Assembly: GCF_026586805.1 (NCBI RefSeq)
Contig: NZ_JAPFHA010000002.1
Location: 186,001-250,000 of the forward strand
DNA: 64,000 nucleotides
Direction of reading: 5' to 3'
Source: Niveibacterium sp. 24ML
GTDB taxonomy: Bacteria; Pseudomonadota; Gammaproteobacteria; Burkholderiales; Rhodocyclaceae
Shown: piece after piece, positions 9,451 to 18,512 of the stretch
Numbering within the stretch: the first letter of the stretch is position 1
Layout: each line of letters starts with the position of its first letter
Notes under the pieces: generated by a model
Databases searched by the model: none
What the model was told of the DNA's origin: nothing
What the model saw: only the letters and a program-made list of their open reading frames with translations
Translations under genes and position numbers: made by a program

Positions 9451-9753
9451 TCAGGGGCAGGGTTTTCCGGTCATGCGCTGCATCGCCCGGGCGGTTTCGA
9501 CATCGGCGACCGTCTCGGCCAGACCATGTTCGAAGGCGGCATTGAACAGATCGCGTAGTGCGTGCATGCGCGCTTTCGGGTCGCCACCGCGCGCAATCGC
9601 GTCATACGCGCAGAGCCCGCGCGCGGCGAATCCGATGGCGGCGATCTTCAGTTCCAGCGTGAGTTGATCGTCGCTTTTGCAGAGCGTCATGATCTGGTCT
9701 GCCAGCCGCGTCATGCGCTGCGCAGTCTCGTCGGCGGAGGGGGGCTGAGTCAT
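9451..9753 (-). CDS. Hypothetical protein
   Basis: A 100-residue, mostly helical soluble protein that I do not recognise. It begins MTQPPSADETAQRMTRLADQ and ends in a short GKPCP tail. It has no signal peptide or membrane segment. It sits 62 bp downstream of the LanC-like gene on the same strand and could share its transcript. Confidence 0.65.
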   Translation of the reverse strand: MTQPPSADETAQRMTRLADQIMTLCKSDDQLTLELKIAAIGFAARGLCAYDAIARGGDPKARMHALRDLFNAAFEHGLAETVADVETARAMQRMTGKPCP

Positions 9754-9815
9754 CGTTCAAGTACCGGTGATGCGGAGGGCGCTACGGTAGCAGTTGCAGC
9801 GGGCGCTTGGCTCGA

Positions 9816-11030
9816 TCAGGCGTAGAACGCATCCAGGGTCGGGAAGGCCGCCTCGCCGCGGAGGCAATCCCACAGGTAGATCGCGAAGCCGGGGTCGCCG
9901 GTCCACAGCGAGTGACGCAGGTGCCCGGTGGCCGCGTATTCCGCTTCCATCTGTTCGATCCCGTGCATCGCGAAGGCGCGGGCGCGCACTAGCCAGCGTG
10001 CATCGCCGGTGCGCCGGTACAGCTTGAGGAAAGCGTAGCCGTTGCCGCCGGTGCCGTGACATAGGTTGGAACCCTTGTTCAAGGGGCCAGCCGCCCAGGT
10101 GGCCTCGCCCGCGGCGATCAGCAGCGCGTCCAGCGTGGCGTCCGGGTGATCGGCGAGGCAGATCACGAAGCCCGGCGCGCCGTGGCAGAACTGCATCAAC
10201 TTCTTCGGCGGGCGTGTGCCGGGCTCAAGCAGCTGTTCGCGCCAGCTGGCCATTTCGTCTTCCCAGGTTGCGGTACGCGTGACGGTCTTGGCGATGCAGG
10301 CGAGCCAAGCGTCGCGCTGCGCGGTGTCGAACAGATGGCGCCCGCGGATCAGCGGCACCGCGGTTGCGACGAAGCCATGGACCGCGCCGAGGTAGGTGCT
10401 GCGCTGGCCGTAGAGGTCTTGCGTCCAGAAGGCACACTGATGCGCGTCTGACCATTCGAGTAGCGACCACAGCCGCGCGGCAGTTTTGCGGAACAGCGCG
10501 GCCCAGCGTTCGTCACCACTGCGCTCATGCAGGAACAGGGCCGCCAGCAGGGTGCCGGGGGCGCCCCACATCAGTTCGCGCGCCGGGTGATCGAGGTTGC
10601 CGTCGATCAAGTCGGCGAGCGCCGCAGCCTGCGTTTCATCGGCGTCGACGCCGTAGGCGAGCAGGCGAATCGGCGTGTCGCCCATCAGGTAGGCGGCAAA
10701 GTCCTGGCTGCCGATCGAGGCGAGCCAGGCGCGGTTGTCCAGACGCAGCGTTTCGAGTTCGCTGAGGTAGCTGCGCGTCAGTGTCGCGGCGCCACAGGCC
10801 TGCAGGTAGTGCAGCGCCCAGATCACGCCGCAGGCGCCGAAGTACAGCGTGGTCGAAGCGACCTCCGGGTCTTCCTCAGGCACGACATCGCGCGGGTGAA
10901 TCGGCCAGTAGCGCCGGGGCTGGTAGTGCGCCTCGGTGTCGCGGACGATGAAGCGGATGGTGTCGCGCACCCGCGTTTCATCCAACTCGATGGTGCGAAG
11001 CGCTTCGTGGCGGGCGGGATCGTGGAGCAT
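9816..11030 (-). CDS. Stand-alone LanC-like protein
   Basis: A 404-residue protein of the lanthionine synthetase C-like superfamily (alpha/alpha barrel). The zinc-ligand motifs are present: KLMQFCHGAPGF, giving a first Cys and nearby His, and NLCHGTGGNGYAF, giving a second Cys-His pair. LanC enzymes add cysteine thiols to dehydrated residues; LanC-like proteins outside peptide clusters have other or unknown roles. No dehydratase, transporter or clear precursor peptide is adjacent. It follows the YccF gene by 29 bp on the same strand, suggesting co-transcription. Confidence 0.88.
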   Translation of the reverse strand: MLHDPARHEALRTIELDETRVRDTIRFIVRDTEAHYQPRRYWPIHPRDVVPEEDPEVASTTLYFGACGVIWALHYLQACGAATLTRSYLSELETLRLDNRAWLASIGSQDFAAYLMGDTPIRLLAYGVDADETQAAALADLIDGNLDHPARELMWGAPGTLLAALFLHERSGDERWAALFRKTAARLWSLLEWSDAHQCAFWTQDLYGQRSTYLGAVHGFVATAVPLIRGRHLFDTAQRDAWLACIAKTVTRTATWEDEMASWREQLLEPGTRPPKKLMQFCHGAPGFVICLADHPDATLDALLIAAGEATWAAGPLNKGSNLCHGTGGNGYAFLKLYRRTGDARWLVRARAFAMHGIEQMEAEYAATGHLRHSLWTGDPGFAIYLWDCLRGEAAFPTLDAFYA

Positions 11031-11059
11031 CGGGGTCAGTATTCAGCCTGCGTGGCGCT

Positions 11060-11473
11060 TCAGGATGTCGTTGCGCGATCGAGCGGCACGACGGTCTTGC
11101 CGATGGGCGCGAGCGCGAGACCGGCGAGTTTGAGGTGCTGCAGCCCGAAGGGGATGCCGATGATGGTGATGAAGCAGAGCAGCGCCGAGCACAGGTGGCC
11201 CAGTGCCAGCCACCAGCCGGCAAACACGAACCAGAGCAGGTTGCCGATGACGCCCGGCACGCCGGTGCCGATGTCCGCCTGCTGCGTGACGACGCGGCGG
11301 TCGACCACATCGTTGCCGAAGGGCAGCAGCGCCAGTTGCCCGATCACGAAACAGGCGCGCCCCCAGGGGATGCCGATGATGGTGATGAAGCAGATGGCGC
11401 CGGCGAGGAACCAGCCGAGCGCCATCCACAGGCCGCCGAAAATCAACCACAGCACGTTGCCGATCAGTCGCAT
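11060..11473 (-). CDS. yccF: YccF family inner-membrane protein
   Basis: A 137-residue membrane protein with two copies of the YccF domain. The repeats share IGNVLWLIFGGLW / IGNLLWFVFAGWW, CFITIIGIPWG / CFITIIGIPFG, and a following hydrophobic stretch. The ATG is preceded by AGGAG. The biochemical role of YccF is not established. It is the first gene of a likely yccF-lanC transcript. Confidence 0.88.
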   Translation of the reverse strand: MRLIGNVLWLIFGGLWMALGWFLAGAICFITIIGIPWGRACFVIGQLALLPFGNDVVDRRVVTQQADIGTGVPGVIGNLLWFVFAGWWLALGHLCSALLCFITIIGIPFGLQHLKLAGLALAPIGKTVVPLDRATTS

Positions 11474-11513
11474 GGGAACTCCTGTTTCGAATGTGCCTGA
11501 CAGTGTGCCGTGC

Positions 11514-11690
11514 TCAATCCTTGCGGGCCAGCAGCGGTGCGGATTGGGCGGCGAAGCCGGTGGCGGCGGCGTATTCGATCGAGGGTGTGCTCATCAGGAA
11601 CACCGTGCCGCCGATGCAGAAGCTCACGCCGGCGGCGGCGATCAGGCTGGCAAATGCGCGGGTGATCAGGCGGGGTGAGTGGGTTTTCAT
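11514..11690 (-). CDS. Small membrane protein, paralogue A
   Basis: A 58-residue protein from the ATG at 11690 (GGAG upstream). It has a basic N-terminus, one transmembrane segment centred on LIAAAGVSFCIGGTVFLM, and a short hydrophilic tail ending QSAPLLARKD. It is clearly paralogous to the gene at 12494-12673. An in-frame ATG six codons upstream has no better ribosome site. The function is unknown. Confidence 0.7.
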   Translation of the reverse strand: MKTHSPRLITRAFASLIAAAGVSFCIGGTVFLMSTPSIEYAAATGFAAQSAPLLARKD

Positions 11691-11956
11691 GGCGCTCTCC
11701 GTGTGCATGTGTTTCGTCTTTCAGTGAATGCAGCATGGGCCAATCCGAACAGGCCTTCGAGCGGCGTGCGATGAAACGCGCAATCGGCGGTGCAGACTGT
11801 CGGTATCGGCGACGAAGTGCGGCCGAAGGCCGCTATGTCCGGGCGGTGCGGCGCAAGAGCGTTGAACCGGCCAGTCGTCAGCGCTACGCTTGCGATTGAT
11901 GGGCGCCGCTTGCCATTCTGGCGATGCCGGTGGTCCCGGTCATGGAGGGAATCGCC

Positions 11957-12031
11957 ATGGGAAGCAAGGACAAAAAGAAGGAATCCAAGGGCAAGAAGCC
12001 GCAGCCCAAACCGGCGCCTGCGCCGAAGTAG
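11957..12031 (+). CDS. 24-residue Lys/Pro-rich peptide
   Basis: ATG at 11957 is preceded by GGAGGG (11944-11949) at a good 7-base distance. It encodes 24 residues: a lysine-rich half (GSKDKKKESKGKK) followed by alternating proline and alanine ending PAPAPK. A hairpin follows about 70 bp downstream. The sequence is strongly basic with no hydrophobic core, so it is probably disordered and may bind nucleic acid or be a small regulatory peptide. Function unknown. Confidence 0.5.
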   Translation: MGSKDKKKESKGKKPQPKPAPAPK

Positions 12032-12100
12032 GCCAGAAGCCGGCCCGGCTCATCGAGGGCTTGGTCAGGATGTCGCAAGGGCCTTGGCCGGCGTGAACGC

Positions 12101-12123
12101 GGGGCGCGTGAAGCGCCCCGTTT
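12101..12123 (+). terminator. Possible terminator after the small Lys/Pro peptide
   Basis: Stem GGGGCGC / GCGCCCC with GTGAA loop, followed by GTTTGC. The T-tract is short, so termination would be weak. Confidence 0.45.
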
Positions 12124-12166
12124 GCATGGGTATCAGCAAGGCCGCCGAGGGCGGCCGGGTGGGCAT

Positions 12167-12376
12167 TCAGCCGAGTGATTCGGCAACCATCTTCGCAGCG
12201 GCCTGATCGTCGGCCGGCAGATCGCCGCTGAGGAATTTTGTTTCGCGTTCCAGTTGCAGATCGTCGCTGTAGTGGTCGGCATCGCCGTAACGAAACCACA
12301 CCGGCGCCTTGGGGTTGGCGCGATCGACGCTGATCTGCAGAAACGGGTCTGCGGCATACACAATGGTCTGATACAC
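12167..12376 (-). CDS. Small hypothetical protein, 69 residues
   Basis: The GTG at 12376 is preceded by AGGAGT at a six-base spacing, which decides the start; the open frame upstream of it is not convincing. The protein begins MYQTIVYAADPFLQISVDR (GTG read as Met), is acidic and soluble, and contains VWFRYGDADHYSDDLQLE. I do not recognise the family. Confidence 0.65.
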   Translation of the reverse strand: MYQTIVYAADPFLQISVDRANPKAPVWFRYGDADHYSDDLQLERETKFLSGDLPADDQAAAKMVAESLG

Positions 12377-12493
12377 GGCCGTACTCCTGTGATGAGCGGG
12401 GCTGGCGCTGAAACTGCGCGCCTTCAAGGATTATGGCTGCCCCGCCGGGGCATGTGAAGCATCGTATTTGCCCCGCTGCCGTGTGCGCGACGC

Positions 12494-12673
12494 TCAGTCC
12501 TGGCGCGCCACCACCAGCGGCGCGGATTGCGTGGCCAGTTCAACGGCGGTGGCGTACTCGACGGCGGGAATGCTCATGAGGAAGAGCGTGCCGCCGATGC
12601 TGAAGCTCACGCCGGCCGCGGCGATCAAGGCGGCATACACGCGGGTCATCAGGCGGGTGGTTCTGGTTTTCAT
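12494..12673 (-). CDS. Small membrane protein, paralogue B
   Basis: A 59-residue protein with AGGAG upstream of the ATG. Residues 1-59 align over their whole length with paralogue A at 11514-11690: MKTRTTRLMTRV versus MKTHSPRLITRA, then AALIAAAGVSFSIGGTLFLMS, then a shared AxQSAPL near the C-terminus. It has one transmembrane segment. The sequence just upstream is also similar, with a shared CGAAAC(G)A-like stretch. This suggests a local duplication of gene plus leader. Function unknown. Confidence 0.7.
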   Translation of the reverse strand: MKTRTTRLMTRVYAALIAAAGVSFSIGGTLFLMSIPAVEYATAVELATQSAPLVVARQD

Positions 12674-12916
12674 GGTGGTCTCCTTGTGCGTTCGTTTCGT
12701 CTGTTGGTGAGTGCAGATTGGACGATCGCGTAGCGGGTTTCGCGCGCCTTGCGACAGGCTGCAGAAATCGCGGGGCCGGCTGCAGCTTGCGTAGATGAGC
12801 CGGGAGGCGCGAAGGCCATGAGGCAGGTCAGAGACGCTTCAGTGCGGTCGGCCAGAATGCATGGCTTGCCCGGCGTGCAGGGGCAAGTTCAGAACAATCC
12901 CGGAGGAGTGAGACGA

Positions 12917-14287
12917 ATGAGCGAGACGACGAAGTTCCTGCTGCCTGAAGAGAAGATGCCCAAGCGCTGGTACAACATTGCAGCCGATCTGCCGGTGCCG
13001 CTGCCGGCGCCGTTGCACCCGGCGACGCAACAGCCGATCGGGCCGGCCGATCTTGCCCCCTTGTTCCCGATGGCGCTGATCGAGCAGGAAGTCTCCACCG
13101 AGCGCTACATCGACATCCTGGAGCCGGTGCGCGAGGTGTTCCGCCTGTGGCGCCCGAGTCCGCTGATCCGCGCCCATCGGCTAGAGAAGGCGCTCGGCAC
13201 TCCGGCGAAGATCTACTACAAGTACGAGGGCGTTTCGCCCGCCGGCAGCCACAAGCCGAACACGGCGATCCCGCAGGCCTGGTACAACGCGCAGGCGGGC
13301 GTGAAGAAGCTGGCCACCGAAACCGGCGCCGGCCAGTGGGGCAGTTCGCTGGCCTTTGCCGGCAGCCTCTTCGACCTGGACATCACGGTGTTCCAGGTGC
13401 GCGTCTCTTACGACCAGAAGCCGTATCGCCGCGCACTGATGGAAACCTACGGCGCGCGCTGCATTCCGTCGCCCAGCCCGCTGACGCAGTCGGGCCGCCA
13501 CATCCTTGAACAGAATCCGGATCACCTGGGATCGCTCGGGATCGCGATCTCCGAAGCGGTGGAAGTCGCCGCCCTCAACGAAGACACCAAGTACGCGCTC
13601 GGTTCGGTGCTCAATCACGTTCTGCTGCACCAGACCATCATCGGCGAAGAGGCCATCCTGCAACTGGAGATGGCGGGCCACGACCCCGACGTGGTGGTGG
13701 GTTGCACCGGCGGCGGCAGCAACTTTGCCGGCATCGCCTTCCCCTTCATCGGCATGCAGTTGCGCGGCGGGCCGGGGGTGAAGCAGCGCCGCATCGTGGC
13801 GGTGGAGCCGGCGGCCTGCCCGAGCCTGACGCGCGGCAAGTACGCCTACGACTACGGCGACACGGCGCACCTGACGCCGATGGTGAAGATGCACACCCTG
13901 GGTTCGACCTTCACGCCGCCGGGCTTCCACGCGGGCGGCTTGCGCTATCACGGCATGGCACCGCTGGTGAGCCACCTCAAGGAACTCAATCTGATCGAGG
14001 CGCGCGCCTTTCACCAGACCCAGTGTTTCGAAGCCGGCGTCTTGTTTGCCCGCGCCGAAGGCATTGTGCCGGCGCCGGAAGCGAACCATGCCGTCAAGGG
14101 TGCGATTGACGAGGCCCTGCGTTGCAAGGCCGAAGGCAAGTCAGAGGTGATTCTCTTCAACCTTTGCGGCCACGGGCATTTCGACATGGCCTCGTACCAG
14201 AACTACCTGGGCGGCAAGCTGGTGGATCAGGACTACGACGAGGCCGAGTTGGCCATGGCCTTGAGCGGTCTGCCAAGCATTGCATAG
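12917..14287 (+). CDS. trpB2: TrpB2-type tryptophan synthase beta subunit
   Basis: A 456-residue PLP enzyme of the TrpB2 class, which can make tryptophan from indole and serine and is often encoded away from trpA. The PLP lysine lies in [13 protein letters not shown], the phosphate-binding loop is [11 protein letters not shown], and the typical [14 protein letters not shown] is present. The ATG at 12917 follows GGAGGAG; an upstream in-frame extension has no support. No trpA or other trp gene is nearby, so an indole-salvage role is plausible. The 240 bp upstream hold nothing I can identify. Confidence 0.93.
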   Translation: MSETTKFLLPEEKMPKRWYNIAADLPVPLPAPLHPATQQPIGPADLAPLFPMALIEQEVSTERYIDILEPVREVFRLWRPSPLIRAHRLEKALGTPAKIYYKYEGVSPAGSHKPNTAIPQAWYNAQAGVKKLATETGAGQWGSSLAFAGSLFDLDITVFQVRVSYDQKPYRRALMETYGARCIPSPSPLTQSGRHILEQNPDHLGSLGIAISEAVEVAALNEDTKYALGSVLNHVLLHQTIIGEEAILQLEMAGHDPDVVVGCTGGGSNFAGIAFPFIGMQLRGGPGVKQRRIVAVEPAACPSLTRGKYAYDYGDTAHLTPMVKMHTLGSTFTPPGFHAGGLRYHGMAPLVSHLKELNLIEARAFHQTQCFEAGVLFARAEGIVPAPEANHAVKGAIDEALRCKAEGKSEVILFNLCGHGHFDMASYQNYLGGKLVDQDYDEAELAMALSGLPSIA

Positions 14288-14510
14288 GTGCAAGTGTGGT
14301 GGCCTGATCGCTCGAAAGGGCGATCGGCGCTCACGCCCCGGTTGGCGCTTCGCGCTGACCTTGGGCTGCGTGGCCTTGTTGTATCGCCCGCAGTCAGGTG
14401 TTCTTTTCGCCCCCATTGCTACCTTGAGCAGTTAGGCTGGCGGGGCGAGCAGCACAAGCTAGGCGCTGCCGTCGGACTGCCCCTGAGGGCCCACACACTG
14501 GAGCAATGTG

Positions 14511-14735
14511 ATGAAGAAGCTGCTGATTGGCCTGGCTTGCACCGTGCTTGCGGCACCCGCGTTTGCCAAGATGGATTGTGAAGCCCTGAAAACCGAGATT
14601 GCCGGGAAGATCGAAAGCAAGGGCGTCAAGGAATACACCCTGGAGATCGTCACCAAGGGGGAGGGCAAGGACGCCAAGGTCGTGGGGTCTTGCGACGGCG
14701 GTACGAAGGAAATCGTCTACCGCCGCGGCAAGTAG
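14511..14735 (+). CDS. DUF1161 small exported protein
   Basis: A 74-residue protein with a signal peptide (KKLLIGLACTVLAAPAFA) and a mature DUF1161 domain: DCEALKTEIAGKIESKGVKE, then a C-terminal GSCDGGTKEIVYRR. It is probably periplasmic. The ATG at 14511 is preferred over GTG 14508 because GGAG is seven bases before it. A GC-rich hairpin without a T-tract follows at about 14749-14777. The family function is unknown. Confidence 0.85.
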   Translation: MKKLLIGLACTVLAAPAFAKMDCEALKTEIAGKIESKGVKEYTLEIVTKGEGKDAKVVGSCDGGTKEIVYRRGK

Positions 14736-14790
14736 GCGGCGCAATCGGCGCCCCGGTCGGCTTGGCCGAGCGGGGCGTGGGGGATTCGCG

Positions 14791-16527
14791 TTACGCGTGT
14801 GCGCCGCGAACTTTGCGGTAGGCCGCCAGCAGCTTCTGGTGCGCGGCGCTGCCTTCGTAGTTGGGCCCCAGTTGCGCCAGCCCGAAGAAGGCTTGCTTGC
14901 CGCTGGCGAGCGCTTCGGCCTGCGCCAGGGTTTCGGCACCGTAAAGCTGGATCAGTGCGCGGCGGTAGTCGGCCTGCGGGCGCAGACGCAGTACCGCCTC
15001 GAGCGCGCGATACACCCGCGCGCGGTGCGCGTCGAGGTGGCCGAACTGATTGACCCAGGCGCAGCCGTCGGCGGCGGCGTCTTCGTCACCACTGGCCAGG
15101 GCGAGCAGGGCCCGCAGCTCGCCGACACGCAAGGTCCGCCAGGCCGAATCCGGGTCGGGCACCAGGCCGATCAGCGCGGCCACCGGCCGCTCGTCGGCAA
15201 GCTCCAGTCCGTCGAGCAGCTCAATCAGTTCGGCAGCCTCGTCGGCATCGAGTTCGGGCAGCCGGCTCAAGGCCGGGCGCAGCAGGTTGGCGACGCTGTT
15301 GTTCTCCCACTCCAGATCTTCGACCGGGTAGATCTCGGACATGCCGGGCACGATGATCCGGCAGGCGTAGGCACCCAGGTGCTCGAAGTCGGCGATGTAC
15401 ACCTGGTGCCCGTTGGCCGCGATGAGTTCGCACAGGTGGCGGAACTCTTCAGCGGTGCTGCCGGCGAAATCCCAGTCCACGAAGTCGAAATCTGGCGCAT
15501 CGGCGAGCAGGCGCCAACTGATCACGCCGGACGAATCGACGAAGTGGATCTCGATGTTCTGCGGATCGGCCACCTCATCGGCGTCGAAAGCGGGCGGCGG
15601 GAAGCCCGCCAGCGCATCGAGCGCGCGGCCTTGCAGTAGTTCGGTGAGGGCGCGTTCGAGCGCCACTTCAAAGCGCGGATGCGCGCCGAAGCTCGCGTAG
15701 CAGCCGTGATCCTGCGGGTGCAACAGGGTCACCACGATCACCGGGAAGCGGCCGCCGAGCGAGGCATCCAGCACCCGGATGCCGAATCCGGCGGCGCGCA
15801 GCGCGGCGATGCCGGCAGCGCTTTGCGGGTAGCTCGCGATGACTTCATCGGGCACTTCAGGCAGGCACAGGTCTTCGCGCAGCACGCGGAATTTAACGTA
15901 GCGCTCAAGGATCTCCGATAGCCCTTGCGCGCGCGCTTCGTCGGCGGTGTTGCCGGCGGCCAGGCCGTTGCTCACATAGAGGTTGCCGATCAGGTTGACC
16001 GGGAACCACACGGTGGCGCCGTCGTGCTGGCGTACATGCGGCAGCGCACAGATGCCGCGCGCGGCGTTGCCGGTGTTGTGTTCGACCAGCGCCGAGGCGG
16101 GCACCGAGCCGTCCGGGTTGTAGAAGGCCTGCAATTCGGCGTCGAGCAGATCGAAGGGCCAGCGGTCGTCGTCGCCAAGCGGGAACCAGCGTTCCTGCGG
16201 CATGTGCGCGTAGTTCGCCTTGCCGATCGCTTCGCCGAAGTGATAGTGCGACCAGAAGTGATTGCAACTGGCCCGCTCAAGGAATTCCCCCAGCGCACTG
16301 GCCCGCGCGGCAAGCTGCGAGGCGCCCTTGCCGTTGGTGAACAGCTGCGGGCAGTCGGCGTCGCACAGGTGCACCGACCAGCAGTCGGCCACCGGGTTGA
16401 GCCAGGTGCGCTCCTCCAGACGAAAACCGCGATCGGCCAGCAGGCCTTGCAGGCGGGCGATCGAGGCTTCGAGCGAAGCGTCCTTGCCCGGAATGAAATG
16501 TTCGGGAGTCATGTGAGGGGCCGACAT
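14791..16527 (-). CDS. ycaO: YcaO protein (E. coli type)
   Basis: A 578-residue full-length counterpart of E. coli YcaO, with the N-terminal FIPGKDASLEASIARLQG, LFTNGKGAS, LGEFLERASCNHF, GNLYVSNGLAAGNT, FGAHPRFEVALERALTELLQGR and DFEHLGAYACRIIVPGMSEI. YcaO domains use ATP to activate amide backbones; the E. coli protein is reported to assist RimO in beta-methylthiolation of ribosomal protein S12. The TPR-like C-terminal third of the E. coli type is present. It is not linked to peptide-biosynthesis genes. The start could also be the ATG at 16512. Confidence 0.9.
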   Translation of the reverse strand: MSAPHMTPEHFIPGKDASLEASIARLQGLLADRGFRLEERTWLNPVADCWSVHLCDADCPQLFTNGKGASQLAARASALGEFLERASCNHFWSHYHFGEAIGKANYAHMPQERWFPLGDDDRWPFDLLDAELQAFYNPDGSVPASALVEHNTGNAARGICALPHVRQHDGATVWFPVNLIGNLYVSNGLAAGNTADEARAQGLSEILERYVKFRVLREDLCLPEVPDEVIASYPQSAAGIAALRAAGFGIRVLDASLGGRFPVIVVTLLHPQDHGCYASFGAHPRFEVALERALTELLQGRALDALAGFPPPAFDADEVADPQNIEIHFVDSSGVISWRLLADAPDFDFVDWDFAGSTAEEFRHLCELIAANGHQVYIADFEHLGAYACRIIVPGMSEIYPVEDLEWENNSVANLLRPALSRLPELDADEAAELIELLDGLELADERPVAALIGLVPDPDSAWRTLRVGELRALLALASGDEDAAADGCAWVNQFGHLDAHRARVYRALEAVLRLRPQADYRRALIQLYGAETLAQAEALASGKQAFFGLAQLGPNYEGSAAHQKLLAAYRKVRGAHA

Positions 16528-16689
16528 GTTGGGGGGGAGGCGCGATTGTCGGTGTGCGCCCGCCCCTTGTTACTGACCGGGGACAAGTCGGCGTCACACG
16601 GCTGCCTGTCGTAAGCTGGGCGGTACTCTGCAGCGGCAGGGCGTGCACCCTGCGCGCAACGACCCGCTGCCAGTGGAGGAAGTCGAACG

Positions 16690-17040
16690 ATGCGTATTGC
16701 AAGTACCAGGAACGCCGAGCATTACGTCTGGGCCGAGGCCTGCGATGGCTGGCGCTTGCTGGATGATCCCGCGTTGAGCGTTATCCAGGAGCGGGTGCCG
16801 CCCGGCAAGTCGGAGCACACCCACCGCCACGCCTGGGCGCGGCAGTTCTTCTACATTCTCGAAGGTCGCGCGGAGATGTGCTGCGCGGGCGAAACCCTGG
16901 TGCTTGAGCGTGGGCAGGGTGTCGAAGTACCTCCGGGCGTGGCGCACCAGTTTCGCAATCCGTTCGATTGCGAGGTGGTGTTCCTGGTGATATCGAGCCC
17001 GAGTACGCGCGGGGATCGCGAGGATCTTCCTGCGGCCTGA
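16690..17040 (+). CDS. Cupin domain protein
   Basis: A 116-residue single-domain cupin. Metal-binding motif 1 appears as HTHRHAWARQFFYILEGRAE and motif 2 as GVEVPPGVAHQFRNP. AGGA lies in front of the ATG. The substrate or ligand is unknown. It converges on the TerB-like gene across a perfect hairpin. Confidence 0.88.
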   Translation: MRIASTRNAEHYVWAEACDGWRLLDDPALSVIQERVPPGKSEHTHRHAWARQFFYILEGRAEMCCAGETLVLERGQGVEVPPGVAHQFRNPFDCEVVFLVISSPSTRGDREDLPAA

Positions 17041-17046
17041 AAGGCG

Positions 17047-17068
17047 ACGGCGCCCCGCAGGGCGCCGT
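17047..17068. terminator. Hairpin between the cupin and TerB-like genes
   Basis: Perfect stem ACGGCGCC / GGCGCCGT with a six-base loop in a 37-bp convergent intergenic gap. There is no T-tract on either side, so it may be a pause or RNA-stability hairpin rather than an intrinsic terminator. Confidence 0.4.
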
Positions 17069-17077
17069 GCTGTGGCC

Positions 17078-17509
17078 TTAGTTCAGATGCTGCGAGAGGT
17101 AGTCGTGCAGGTCTTCGAGTGTCAAGCCCCACTGACCCAGCATGTAGAGCAGCACCGCCTGTTCGGTCGGGTCGATGTGCTCATCTGCGCCGCTGGCATG
17201 CACCGCCAGCGCGCAGGCCTTCAGGCGCAAGGCCGGGTCAGTGACCGGCGCGAGGATCTGGTCGAGAATCGCCGGGTCGTTCACCTTTGCTTCGCGGGGC
17301 GACTTGCTTGCCAGGGCGATGTCCACCAGATGGTCAGCCAGCACCGTGCGCAGGCTGTGCGCATCGAGCCCCACGCTTGCCAGGTGCTCCGGGTCGGCAA
17401 TCGCAGCCAGTTCGGCTTCGGCCAGGGAGCCGTCAGCAACCATCATCATCGCGACGATGCGGCCGACGGCCTGCGGGCTGTTCTCGGGGTAAGTGCGGAT
17501 CGGGGTCAT
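17078..17509 (-). CDS. TerB-like protein
   Basis: A 143-residue helical protein resembling the TerB tellurite-resistance fold: IVAMMMVADGSLAEAELAAI near the N-terminus and the later acidic VHASGADEHIDPTEQAVL, the two metal-binding-like acidic loops of TerB. It begins nine bases after the htpX stop codon and is almost surely co-transcribed with it. A membrane-stress role alongside HtpX is an inference only. Confidence 0.75.
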   Translation of the reverse strand: MTPIRTYPENSPQAVGRIVAMMMVADGSLAEAELAAIADPEHLASVGLDAHSLRTVLADHLVDIALASKSPREAKVNDPAILDQILAPVTDPALRLKACALAVHASGADEHIDPTEQAVLLYMLGQWGLTLEDLHDYLSQHLN

Positions 17510-17518
17510 GCTGTCTCC

Positions 17519-18394
17519 TTAGCGGACGTTACGCAGGGCGGCAATCCGCTCGTCAAGCGGCGGGTGCGACATGAAAAGCTTCGTGAAGGCCGGGCCGCCA
17601 GAGATGCCCATCGCTTTCACGCCGTCGGGCAGTGCACCGCCTTCGGCATTGAGCTTGAGGTGTTCGAGCGCGTTGATCATCGGCGTGGCGCCCACCAGCT
17701 TCGCGGCGCCCGCATCGGCGCGGAACTCACGCTGGCGCGAGAACCACATGACGATGATCGAAGCCAGTACGCCCAAGACCAGTTCTGCAACGATCGTGGT
17801 GACGTAGAAGGCTGGGCCGTGACCCTCCTCGTTCTTGAACACGAGTTTGTCCACCACGTTGCCGACAATGCGTGCGATGAACATCACGAAGGTGTTGACC
17901 ACGCCCTGGATCAGCGTCAGCGTGACCATGTCGCCGTTCGCGATGTGGCTCACCTCGTGCGCCAGCACGGCTTGTACTTCGTCCGGGCGCATGTTGTGCA
18001 GCAAACCGGTCGACACCGCGACCAGTGCGTTGTTGCGGCTCGGGCCGGTGGCGAAGGCGTTCAGCTCCGGCGAGTCATACACGGCCACTTCGGGCATCTT
18101 GATGCCGGCGGCCTGGGCTTGGCGCGCCACGGTATCCAGCAGCCACGCCTCGGCCTGGTTGCGCGCTTGCGTGATGACCTGGGCGCCGGTTGAGAACTTC
18201 GCCATCCACTTCGAGATCGCGAGCGAAATGAAGGCGCCGCCAAAGCCGAAGATCGCGCAGAACACCAGCAGGCTTTGCAGATTGAGGCTGCCGTTGGATT
18301 CCAGATAGCGATCGAGCCCAAGCACGCGGGCGGTGATCGAGAGCAGGATGACAATCGCGACGTTGGTCGCGACAAGCAGCAGAACGCGTTTCAC
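17519..18394 (-). CDS. htpX: Membrane zinc metalloprotease HtpX
   Basis: A 291-residue inner-membrane M48 protease that degrades misfolded membrane proteins. Zinc motif HEVSH lies in [13 protein letters not shown], with two N-terminal and two central hydrophobic segments and a C-terminal [16 protein letters not shown] typical of HtpX. The GTG at 18394 is chosen because AAAGGA precedes it at proper distance and the length then matches the family; TTG at 18409 is less likely. Upstream is a yybP-ykoY-like riboswitch and terminator, so expression may respond to manganese. Confidence 0.94.
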   Translation of the reverse strand: MKRVLLLVATNVAIVILLSITARVLGLDRYLESNGSLNLQSLLVFCAIFGFGGAFISLAISKWMAKFSTGAQVITQARNQAEAWLLDTVARQAQAAGIKMPEVAVYDSPELNAFATGPSRNNALVAVSTGLLHNMRPDEVQAVLAHEVSHIANGDMVTLTLIQGVVNTFVMFIARIVGNVVDKLVFKNEEGHGPAFYVTTIVAELVLGVLASIIVMWFSRQREFRADAGAAKLVGATPMINALEHLKLNAEGGALPDGVKAMGISGGPAFTKLFMSHPPLDERIAALRNVR

Positions 18395-18440
18395 AAGCTT
18401 TCCTTTCAATGCGCGTTGATGTCTGCGAAGCGGGGCCGGT

Positions 18441-18480
18441 GAAACGAAAAGGCCTCGCTCCGCGTTACCGGTCGAGGCCT
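18441..18480 (-). terminator. Intrinsic terminator in the htpX leader
   Basis: On the minus strand a nine-base-pair stem AAGGCCTCG / CGAGGCCTT closes a roughly 15-base loop and is followed by TTTTCGTTT. It lies between the riboswitch-like aptamer and htpX, the position of an expression platform. The loop contains CCGGTAAC, the exact complement of GTTACCGG in the 3' strand of aptamer helix P1, so the two structures can compete. Confidence 0.8.
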
Positions 18481-18512
18481 TCGTCTGGATGGACGAGCGA
18501 CCGCGCCGGACA

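Noticed and set aside
14791-16527. YcaO plus LanC and small ORFs as a RiPP biosynthetic cluster
   Set aside because: The YcaO is a full-length E. coli-type protein, not a peptide cyclodehydratase, and lies 3.8 kb from LanC with unrelated genes between. The two small proteins have transmembrane segments and no core-like Cys/Ser/Thr repeats.
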